Positions 1-5,520 of a stretch of 7,893 nucleotides of DNA are shown here, piece by piece (position 1 is the first letter of the stretch; the number at the start of each line of letters is the position of its first letter). The notes beneath the pieces are model-generated. The model did not search any database. It was not told where the DNA came from and saw only the letters and a program-made list of their open reading frames with translations. The DNA is taken from positions 1-7,893 of the forward strand of contig CBFGTA010000104.1 of the NCBI GenBank assembly GCA_965651595.1, read 5' to 3'. This DNA is from CBFGTA01 sp965651595. Lineage in GTDB: Bacteria > Actinomycetota > Actinomycetes > S36-B12 > UBA10799. The position numbers and the translations under genes were made by a program.

Positions 1-60
1 ATAGTCGCTGCACTTGTTGACGACACAGCCGCCTTCGCGAGTGTTGAACAAGACTGTCTG
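1..60 (-). pseudogene. In-frame continuation of the GH19 chitinase-like gene past its TGA (runs off window)
   Basis: Directly after the TGA at 63-61 the same minus-strand frame stays open for 20 codons to the window edge. It reads QTVLFNTREGGCVVNKCSDY. The Glu encoded at 36-34 lies exactly 22 residues after the QETG Glu of the upstream part. Barley GH19 chitinase has its two catalytic acids 22 residues apart (Glu67 and Glu89), and a Glu followed by a short Cys-containing stretch ending in DY or DYC is typical after the second acid. The homology therefore seems to continue through the stop, so the TGA probably replaces a sense codon, plausibly TGG (Trp). Possible explanations are a recent nonsense mutation, a base-call error, or readthrough. 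The rest of the domain lies outside the window, so I cannot say whether it is intact. Confidence 0.6.
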
Positions 61-693
61 TCACGGCTCCTTGCCGGGGGGAGCAGGACGTGACCCGGTT
101 TCCTGCACCGCGTGAGCGAACATCGCAGCCAGTTCCCGCTGGCATGCCTCCTCTACGGTGTCCCAAGTGCCCTTCTCGCCACAGAAGTACGGGAACCGTC
201 CGGCCACGGTGAGGAAAGTCTTGTACGACTCGGCGGGCGAACTGAAGCCACTCGGCTTCGACGCACCCGCATCCCCGGCCCCGACGCTGCCAGAATCAAT
301 CATTCGGCCCCAGTCTTCGAGGTCGAGGATTCCTTGGATGGTAGCCACGTTCGGCGGATTCGACGACGGGTTGTTGACGTTGATGGCTGGTTCGCAGTCC
401 AGCATCGCAGCCTTGGCAATGCGCTTCACCGCTGCCGAATTGTTCGCTAGTGGTGTCCCGTTATTCAGCGGAATCTTTTCGGCCGCGATTCTATCCTGCG
501 TGGCCGAGGTGATAGCGGCTTTGGTATCAGCCATCACCTGAGAGGTGCATGCCGGCAATTGCGGAACCGTAACCGACCCAGCTTGACGGTCGGGATCGGG
601 AGCCGCCGAAGTGGAGCACCCGGCTGCCAGCAATCCTGTGGCAGCCGTCAGGGCAATAGCCAGCATCCCGCGGTTTCGAAGGGTCGCAGTCAT
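61..693 (-). CDS. Lipoprotein with N-terminal half of a GH19 chitinase-type domain, ended by an in-frame TGA
   Basis: Chosen start is the ATG at 693 (210 aa). AGAGGA lies about 9 bases upstream and a lipoprotein signal follows at once: basic n-region, hydrophobic core and lipobox LAAGC with Cys26. A TTG at 741 would add 16 residues but lacks such a site. A linker with Cys49 and Cys100 is followed by an ILDLEDW segment (about 122-128), where GH19 enzymes begin, then ESYKTFLTVAGRFPYFCGE (155-173) and ELAAMFAHAVQETG (187-200). This closely matches the bacterial GH19 pattern of a tyrosine-rich FL..A..FPxFC segment followed by ELAxMFAHxxQETG. Glu198 is the expected general acid. GH19 enzymes hydrolyse chitin, or related GlcNAc polymers including peptidoglycan, outside the cell. 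The product stops 12 residues after Glu198, before the second catalytic acid, so as encoded it should be inactive. It is divergent from the S16 protease gene. GH19 relationship is fairly sure; pseudogene status less so. Confidence 0.72.
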   Translation of the reverse strand: MTATLRNRGMLAIALTAATGLLAAGCSTSAAPDPDRQAGSVTVPQLPACTSQVMADTKAAITSATQDRIAAEKIPLNNGTPLANNSAAVKRIAKAAMLDCEPAINVNNPSSNPPNVATIQGILDLEDWGRMIDSGSVGAGDAGASKPSGFSSPAESYKTFLTVAGRFPYFCGEKGTWDTVEEACQRELAAMFAHAVQETGSRPAPPGKEP

Positions 694-701
694 CGTCAGA
701 A

Positions 702-721
702 TTCCTCTTCGGGCAGAGGAA
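702..721 (-). promoter_or_regulatory. Perfect inverted repeat enclosing the ribosome binding site of the GH19-like gene
   Basis: TTCCTCT (702-708) and AGAGGAA (715-721) are perfect reverse complements separated by 6 bases. In the minus-strand transcript this gives a 7-bp stem with loop GCCCGA. The 3' arm, AGAGGAA, is the Shine-Dalgarno sequence of the gene starting at 693. Folding would hide the RBS, which suggests translational control; the same palindrome could instead be a protein-binding site between the two divergent genes. The sequence pairing is certain. The function is inference. Confidence 0.4.
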
Positions 722-753
722 GTCGAAAACGGGTAGGCCAATCAAGGGACTAA

Positions 754-2709
754 ATGATGTTGGATGGACGGTATTCCCCACTCGGCTACCTCAACCCCCG
801 GACTTTGCGGGCCGGACAACACCTGACCGGGCGGACCAATCGCCCGCGTTCCCTGCAGGCAACCGGGGCGGCAATCCTCGCCTTGACACTCTTGACCGTC
901 GGCGCCTGTTCCCCGCGGGTTAGCGAAGCGGGTCGGCAGGTCGAAGCTACGGCCTTGTGGTTCTCGCCGGCCTCGGCTGAACACCCGCCCCAAGCGGGCA
1001 TCCTCCCCTTCCAAGTAACGGTGTCTTCTGACCTTGGGGCTCCTGGCTTTGCCATCGACGTGGACCAACAGGCGGAGGAGGGCGCTGGTGCATCCTGGGT
1101 CGCAGCGAGTTGGTCGGCAGCCGTAGCGGCCGTTCTGGCAACGGCCACCAACCTCGATACCGTTCAACTATCGTTCAGCGTCGACGGAACGATCGACGGC
1201 CCATCAGCGGGCGGAATGCTGGCAGTAGCCGTTGCGGCAGGGGTGTTCGGCACACAGGTCCATCCCGGCCGCTCGATGACTGGAACGATCGGTCCGGACG
1301 GATCAATCGGACCGGTATCGGGAATCCCCAACAAGATTCGCGCCGCCCACGAGGCGGGGTTGACCGTTGTTGCGATTCCTGAGGCTTCAACTCGTGACGT
1401 AGACGTGCAGACCGGCGAAGTCGTCGACAACGTTGCGCTCGGGCGGGAACTCGGTATTCGGGTCGTGCCGGTTGCGTCCATCCAGCATGCCTATGCGGAA
1501 CTAGTCGGCCCATGGCCGACACCACCGGCTGAGGACCTACCGGGACTGTCGGATGAGCTTCTTCAGCAGTTGACAGCTTGGTCTGGGCAGTATCAGCGTG
1601 CAGTTTCGCGACTGGCGCCCGAGGTTAACACCAGCGGAAAGGAAGACCGCTACGAACGCTCCCTCATGCGGCAAGTGCGCGACTATCAGCAAGCCGCTGA
1701 AGCGGCTGGCACCGGCCTGCCCGTGGTCGCCTTTGGGGCTTCTGCCAACGCGTACGAGGTTGCTGCTGAACTAGCCCAGAGAAATGCCACGACCATCAAA
1801 CTCGACGCTGGCCCCGGCTCTGCGGTCGTTGCCGACCTCCTCGCTTCAGCCGCCAAGCTCGAGGCAGAACTCATCGAAGTGGCCAACTCAATTTCGTCGG
1901 AACCGGCAGCGTCACTGGAATCCCAGACCTCCCGAGCGGACGCGCAGGCATGGATCGGGTTTGGTCTCGCCGCGCTAGAGTCTGCCCGTCGTCTGATAGC
2001 CGCCGATGCGGAGGATCCTGCTGCACTTGTGGATGCGGCTGGCGAGATCGGCCACGCTCGCGCACAATTGCGCATCGGGCGCGACGCGGCGACTGTGGCG
2101 GCAGAATCCGGGCGACTCGACCCGATGGTCGAACCGGCCAGCCTGCTGGATTCATGGTCGGCGTTCCTCAGTCAGGCGGGGGATGCGCTCGTCGACTACT
2201 ACGCGACCGTCGTTGCCCGCTCGGATGCCGATCAACTGGACCGTTACCGATCCTCCAACGCGGCCCTCGACCTGGCCGTGGGATTTCGTGACTTCTCAGC
2301 GCATCACCATCCGGACCTCAGTCCGGACGCCGCCCGGGAAATGGCGTATGCCAACTCGGCCGCTTACTACGTGTACGGTTCGGCGGCGCTCCTGACGCCA
2401 CCCAACCACTCAGCGGTCCGCGCCCGCATCGGCGATCTGGATGTAGATCGGCAGCGAGCAGCTGAGATCGAACTCTACGCCTACACCGCCCAGCAAGCGG
2501 CGATGACTGGACTCAGGAGGCTGACGGCCTCGGGAGCCGACATCGATTACTTCGCCTGGAATTCGGCGTGGGGGTCACTGATGGCGAACGGTCGGCTGGG
2601 GCCGAAGGACACCTCGACTCGGATGTGGGGCCTGACCTACATCTGGTACATGAACGTATTGGCAGCCGCCACGATTCAGGGCGCGTCAACTGACCCGAGT
2701 GGATCGTGA
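754..2709 (+). CDS. Secreted lipoprotein with Lon-type (S16) serine protease domain and unassigned C-terminal half
   Basis: The protein has 651 aa. Residues 1-52 form a long lipoprotein signal with a basic stretch, hydrophobic residues about 38-50 and lipobox VGAC at Cys52. Residues about 85-250 form an S16 proteolytic domain: DGPSAGG carries nucleophile Ser151, and MTGTIGPDG.IGPV.GIPNK carries Lys194. The Ser-Lys distance of 43 equals that of E. coli Lon (Ser679/Lys722). No AAA+ module, Walker motif or PDZ domain is visible, so this is not cytosolic Lon and does not have the YlbL layout. The MTG.I.PDG.IGPV.G signature resembles ATPase-free exported S16 proteases known mainly from archaea (COG1750 type); this is from memory. 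Residues about 255-651 are Ala-rich and apparently mostly helical, and I do not recognise them. Two ATGs are adjacent; AAGGGA at 744-749 is better spaced for the one at 757. It probably cleaves proteins at the outer membrane face without ATP. Its gene ends 5 bases before a convergent gene. Confidence 0.85.
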   Translation: MMLDGRYSPLGYLNPRTLRAGQHLTGRTNRPRSLQATGAAILALTLLTVGACSPRVSEAGRQVEATALWFSPASAEHPPQAGILPFQVTVSSDLGAPGFAIDVDQQAEEGAGASWVAASWSAAVAAVLATATNLDTVQLSFSVDGTIDGPSAGGMLAVAVAAGVFGTQVHPGRSMTGTIGPDGSIGPVSGIPNKIRAAHEAGLTVVAIPEASTRDVDVQTGEVVDNVALGRELGIRVVPVASIQHAYAELVGPWPTPPAEDLPGLSDELLQQLTAWSGQYQRAVSRLAPEVNTSGKEDRYERSLMRQVRDYQQAAEAAGTGLPVVAFGASANAYEVAAELAQRNATTIKLDAGPGSAVVADLLASAAKLEAELIEVANSISSEPAASLESQTSRADAQAWIGFGLAALESARRLIAADAEDPAALVDAAGEIGHARAQLRIGRDAATVAAESGRLDPMVEPASLLDSWSAFLSQAGDALVDYYATVVARSDADQLDRYRSSNAALDLAVGFRDFSAHHHPDLSPDAAREMAYANSAAYYVYGSAALLTPPNHSAVRARIGDLDVDRQRAAEIELYAYTAQQAAMTGLRRLTASGADIDYFAWNSAWGSLMANGRLGPKDTSTRMWGLTYIWYMNVLAAATIQGASTDPSGS

Positions 2710-2744
2710 CAAGCTCACTGTCTGTCGGGCTGTCGAGCTGTCAC
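2706..2744. terminator. Candidate bidirectional stem-loop between convergent genes
   Basis: GTGACA-A-GCTC (2706-2716) pairs with GAGC-TGTCAC (2735-2744), giving 10 base pairs with one bulged A and an 18-base loop. The structure covers the stop codons of both convergent genes, which are only 5 bases apart. There is no T-tract on either side, so it is not a classical intrinsic terminator. T-poor terminators are common in high-GC Actinobacteria. A role as a shared terminator is inferred from position and symmetry. Confidence 0.4.
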
Positions 2745-3674
2745 CAAGGTTGCGCGCTCTACTGGGTCACCCGCAATGGACCATCCGGTGAGTAGTTCAG
2801 AGTACGTGCCGCGCTCAATCAGTACTTCGAGAGCGTCACGGATCAGTGGCCCCACAGCAGACCCTCGAGCGACGACTGCGCCGAGCGGCTCGGGGGGATT
2901 GAGGACACCAACCTCCTGTAGCTCCCCGCCCGAACGGCCGACGAGGCTGTGACTGACAGGTTGGTCGGCAGACGTGAGATCGGCGTCCCCGGCGAGGACG
3001 AAGGACGCTGCCTCATCCACAGTGAAGGCCGGAAGCCACGTCATGCCCGCCTCCCCGGCTGCCAAGCAGTCCAGGTTCGCCTGTCGCGGTGCATCGTCGT
3101 TGATCCCTCCGGCTAGGTGCCCGGCAATCACCAGTCCACACAGGTCGGCTGGATCGACAAAGCTATCCGACCTGGCCAGCCAGGTGATTCTGGCGTTCAA
3201 GTACGGGACGAAGTCGAACTCACGAAGCCGCTCAGGGGTGACAGTTACGTAGCTCCAGGCGACATCGACAGTTCCCTGCGCCGCGGCTGGCCGCAAGTCG
3301 TCCCACCACATCGATCTCATGACCGGATCGAGCCCCAATACATCAGCGACCGCGCCCGCCAGTTCCACTTCGAAGCCGGTAACCTGCCCATCGTCGACAA
3401 ATGCCATCGGTGGTGTGTCTGGATCAACACCGACGGTCAACCTTCCGGAATCCCGCAAGAAGTCGGGCAGGCGAGACGCCAGAGCGTTGTCAACGGCGAC
3501 CGCAGGCGGGCCGCCTACTGGCGTCGGTAGCGCGATTACTGGCAAATCCCGACTGGACTCGGAGCTCTGTGCTGACCCGGAGCAGGCACTGAGTACACAA
3601 CCAATAGCCACTGCTGCGGCCACCGCGCTGACCCATCGCCGCCGTCCATCGCGGACTCGGCTAAGGGTGATCAT
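2715..3674 (-). CDS. Amino-acid-type ABC transporter solute-binding lipoprotein, family 3 (SBP_bac_3)
   Basis: The protein has 319 aa starting from the ATG at 3674, with AGGAGG 9 bases upstream. A GTG at 3695 lies upstream of that RBS and is rejected. An arginine-rich n-region, hydrophobic residues about 14-30 and lipobox LSAC (Cys31) mark a lipoprotein. The family-3 fold starts at about residue 78 (RLTVGVDPDTPPMAF) and continues with GFEVELAGAVADVLG (100-114), a WWDDLRPAAAQGTVDVAW segment, and TPERLREFDFVPYL (146-159). Arg149 matches the position that holds the ligand carboxylate in LAO/HisJ proteins. Cys179 (DLCG) and Cys203 are placed like the disulfide pair seen in many actinobacterial members. 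The ligand is probably an amino acid or similar small polar solute, captured outside the membrane. No permease or ATPase gene is next to it, so it is an orphan here, either serving a distant transporter or acting as a sensor. It is downstream of tRNA-Ser on the same strand. Confidence 0.88.
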   Translation of the reverse strand: MITLSRVRDGRRRWVSAVAAAVAIGCVLSACSGSAQSSESSRDLPVIALPTPVGGPPAVAVDNALASRLPDFLRDSGRLTVGVDPDTPPMAFVDDGQVTGFEVELAGAVADVLGLDPVMRSMWWDDLRPAAAQGTVDVAWSYVTVTPERLREFDFVPYLNARITWLARSDSFVDPADLCGLVIAGHLAGGINDDAPRQANLDCLAAGEAGMTWLPAFTVDEAASFVLAGDADLTSADQPVSHSLVGRSGGELQEVGVLNPPEPLGAVVARGSAVGPLIRDALEVLIERGTYSELLTGWSIAGDPVERATLVTARQPDRQ

Positions 3675-3683
3675 TCGGGAGTG

Positions 3684-3689
3684 CCTCCT
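3684..3689 (-). promoter_or_regulatory. Shine-Dalgarno AGGAGG that fixes the start of the solute-binding protein gene
   Basis: CCTCCT on the plus strand reads AGGAGG on the coding strand, 9 bases before the ATG at 3674. It lies inside the extended frame that begins with GTG at 3695, so the shorter start is preferred. The lipoprotein signal also begins properly from the shorter start. Confidence 0.7.
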
Positions 3690-3751
3690 CAGCACGGCGC
3701 AACGGTGCGACCGGGGCAGGCAGCCCTTTGTGGGGGCCGCCTGCCCGGCTA

Positions 3752-3767
3752 GTCCCGCAATTGGGAC
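3752..3767 (-). terminator. Short hairpin just after the tRNA-Ser 3' end
   Basis: GTCCC and GGGAC are perfect reverse complements around a 6-base loop. The repeat lies 4 bases beyond the tRNA discriminator base on the transcribed strand and before the solute-binding protein gene. It could help 3' processing or termination of the tRNA transcript, but there is no T-tract. A second, weaker GC-rich stem (GGGC/GCCC, 3734-3746) follows. The rest of the gap from 3690 to 3771 shows nothing else I can support. Confidence 0.3.
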
Positions 3768-3771
3768 AACG

Positions 3772-3862
3772 CGGAGGCGGCGGGATTTGAACCCGCGAGG
3801 GGATTTGAAGCCCCAACCCGCTTAGCAGGCGGGCGCCATAGACCGGACTAGGCGACGCCTCC
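3772..3862 (-). tRNA. tRNA-Ser, anticodon GCU
   Basis: The acceptor stem GGAGGCG (3862-3856) pairs perfectly with CGCCTCC (3779-3773), and the discriminator base is G (3772), as in tRNA-Ser. The D arm has a GCC/GGC stem with GG in its loop. The anticodon stem CCCGC/GCGGG encloses loop CTGCTAA, with anticodon GCT at 3826-3824. The long variable arm, with GGGG pairing to CCCC, is the class II feature of serine tRNAs. The T arm GCGGG-TTCAAAT-CCCGC is complete. CCA is not encoded. It decodes AGC and AGU. Only 20 bases separate it from the stop of the upstream APC permease gene on the same strand, so its promoter must lie inside that gene's 3' end unless it is processed from the permease mRNA. Confidence 0.97.
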
Positions 3863-3882
3863 ACAAGCAGGACGACTCTATC

Positions 3883-5355
3883 TCACTGACCATCAGGGCT
3901 GGCAGTTGAATCGGCACTTGGGCGGTTCAACTGAGACTTGCGGATGCCGTAGCTGAAGTAAATGATCAACCCGACGGCCATCCAAGCCAGGAAGACGACC
4001 CAGGTTGAACCACGCAGGCTGAACAGCAGAATGCCGCAGAACACGACCCCCAGGATCGGTGTGACCGGGAACAGTGGTGTCTTGAACGTCCGCTTGAGGT
4101 CCGGGCGGCTACGCCGCAAGATCACGACACCGGCGTTGACGAGCATGAATGCGAACAGGGTCCCAATGCTGGTGGCTTCGGCGAGCCGATCGAGGGGAAC
4201 AAACGCGGCAAGGATGCAAATGATGAGTGTCACGATCAGCGTGTTGGCCACCGGCGTCTGGGTTTTCCGATTGACGCGGGTAAAGATTCGTGGCAGCAGG
4301 CCGTCGCGGCCCATCGCGAACAGTATTCGCGTCTGCCCGTACATGACCGCGAGCACCACCGAGAAGATCGAGATCACCGCACCCACAGACAACACGATGG
4401 CTGGCCACACGCTGCCAGTGACGCTCTCCATGATTTGGGCTAGGACCGCCTCGCCTCCGCCGCCCTCAAACTGCTCCCATGGCCGAGCCCCAATAGCTGC
4501 GATCGCCACGATCACATACAAGGCGGTCACGATGATGAGGGACAGAACGATAGCTCGCGGCAGGTCGCGCTGGGGGTTCTTCGCCTCTTCACCAGCAGTG
4601 GACGCGGTGTCGAATCCGATGAAGGAGAAGAACACTTGACTGGCGGCCAGCGTCACGCCAGCAATCCCGAGCGGGAAGAACGGACTGAAGTCGCCAGCGT
4701 TGAACGAGGTGAACGCCACTGCACAGAACAGGAACAGGATGCAAATCTTGGTCAGAACCATGATGGTGTTGACCTTGGCGGATTCGCTGACGCCCCTCAG
4801 CAGCAGGACTGCCGCGAGGAGCACGACGATAATGGCCGGGATGTTGACCACCCCACCGTCGCCGGGCGGCTGAGCGAACGCATCAGGGATATGCAACCCA
4901 ACCAGCATGATCAATTCGTTGATGTATTGGCCCCAGCCAACAGCTACGGCCGCCACCGAGACGCCGTACTCCATCATCAGGCACCAACCACACACCCACG
5001 CCACCAGTTCGCCCATGGTCGCGTAGGTATACGAGTACGACGATCCACTGATCGGGATGGTGCCAGCTAGTTCGGCATACGACAACGCCGAGAACGCGCA
5101 CGCAACTCCCGCGAGCACGAAGGAGAGAACGATGGCAGGGCCTGCCTCGGGAACGGCCGTTCCGAGGATGACAAAAATACCGGTGCCAACGATCGAACCC
5201 ACCGACAACATCGTCAGGGACAGCAGACCCATCGACCGTTTGAGTCCGTCGCCGCCGTCAACCCGAGTCTCAGCCAGGATCACCGAGATTGGTTTGGAAC
5301 GCAGGAGTTTGCGGCCCACTGGCACACCGGAAGGTGACGAACCGTGATCACTCAC
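3883..5355 (-). CDS. APC-superfamily amino acid permease (CAT/ApcT-like)
   Basis: The protein has 490 aa from the GTG at 5355, which is preceded by AGGGGA 5 bases upstream. A longer frame to 5595 would overlap the divergent Usp gene and add 80 residues unlike the family, so it is rejected. The protein has about 12 hydrophobic segments. GSIVGTGIFVILG (53-65) is the unwound TM1 substrate and Na/H site of the LeuT fold. SYAELAGTIPISGSSYSY (92-109) covers TM3. FSFIGFDTASTAGEEAKNP (244-262) covers TM6 and the following loop, a hallmark of the cationic amino acid transporter group (TC 2.A.3.3). GQTRILFAMGRDGLLP (340-355) follows TM8. It probably imports amino acids by proton symport across the cytoplasmic membrane; the exact substrate cannot be read from sequence. 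The hydrophilic N- and C-tails are about 40 and 20 residues. It is divergent from Usp across a 165-base gap and is followed by tRNA-Ser. Confidence 0.93.
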   Translation of the reverse strand: MSDHGSSPSGVPVGRKLLRSKPISVILAETRVDGGDGLKRSMGLLSLTMLSVGSIVGTGIFVILGTAVPEAGPAIVLSFVLAGVACAFSALSYAELAGTIPISGSSYSYTYATMGELVAWVCGWCLMMEYGVSVAAVAVGWGQYINELIMLVGLHIPDAFAQPPGDGGVVNIPAIIVVLLAAVLLLRGVSESAKVNTIMVLTKICILFLFCAVAFTSFNAGDFSPFFPLGIAGVTLAASQVFFSFIGFDTASTAGEEAKNPQRDLPRAIVLSLIIVTALYVIVAIAAIGARPWEQFEGGGGEAVLAQIMESVTGSVWPAIVLSVGAVISIFSVVLAVMYGQTRILFAMGRDGLLPRIFTRVNRKTQTPVANTLIVTLIICILAAFVPLDRLAEATSIGTLFAFMLVNAGVVILRRSRPDLKRTFKTPLFPVTPILGVVFCGILLFSLRGSTWVVFLAWMAVGLIIYFSYGIRKSQLNRPSADSTASPDGQ

Positions 5356-5360
5356 TGAGT

Positions 5361-5366
5361 TCCCCT
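5361..5366 (-). promoter_or_regulatory. Ribosome binding site fixing the GTG start of the permease gene
   Basis: TCCCCT on the plus strand reads AGGGGA on the coding strand, 5 bases before GTG at 5355. It supports this GTG over upstream starts. The resulting protein length and N-terminus fit the CAT/ApcT family. Confidence 0.6.
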
Positions 5367-5367
5367 T

Positions 5368-5377
5368 CCACCGGTGG
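5368..5377. repeat. 10-bp palindrome CCACCGGTGG upstream of the permease RBS
   Basis: This is a perfect self-complementary decamer just upstream of the permease RBS. It overlaps a second small dyad, CGGTG-GT-CACCG (5372-5383). It could be an operator half or simple GC-rich chance. No known regulator site is recognised. Confidence 0.25.
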
Positions 5378-5454
5378 TCACCGCAACGCAGGGAAGAAAT
5401 CCGCACGGAGGCGACGGCCGCCATCGACAAAGTCGAGTGGCTAAAGCACCACTG

Positions 5455-5473
5455 CCTCGCTACGGTAGCGAGG
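5455..5473. promoter_or_regulatory. Perfect 8-bp inverted repeat between the divergent permease and Usp genes (candidate operator)
   Basis: CCTCGCTA and TAGCGAGG are exact reverse complements around CGG, giving a 19-bp dyad. It lies 47 bases before the Usp start and 99 bases before the permease start. It is the most symmetrical element in this 165-base intergenic region and is well placed for a dimeric regulator acting on both genes. It could also form a short hairpin, though a 3-base loop without a T-tract is not terminator-like. No convincing -35/-10 pair is visible in the region, and the regulator is unknown. Confidence 0.4.
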
Positions 5474-5520
5474 AACCGGCCATTTAGCAGCATGAGCGCT
5501 GCCAGGCAATAGGGTAGGCA

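Noticed and set aside
61..63. Genome-wide recoding of TGA as Trp or selenocysteine at the chitinase stop
   Set aside because: All the other complete genes in the window end with TGA and use TGG for Trp. No selenocysteine-type hairpin is visible beside the codon, and only 60 bases lie beyond it.
158..541. Plus-strand open frame opposite the GH19-like gene
   Set aside because: It is antisense to a frame with a lipobox and GH19 motifs, and no RBS or domain supports it.
694..741. TTG start at 741 for the GH19-like lipoprotein
   Set aside because: The ATG at 693 has a proper RBS and places the signal peptide correctly at the N-terminus.
742..760. GGGACTAAA resembling half of a DosR box near a stress-type promoter
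   Set aside because: The matching AGTCCC half is missing, and the sequence overlaps the RBS and start codon of the S16 gene.
3319..3825. Plus-strand 168-codon open frame across the binding protein start and tRNA
   Set aside because: It runs antisense through a convincing lipoprotein gene and a tRNA and has no recognisable domain.
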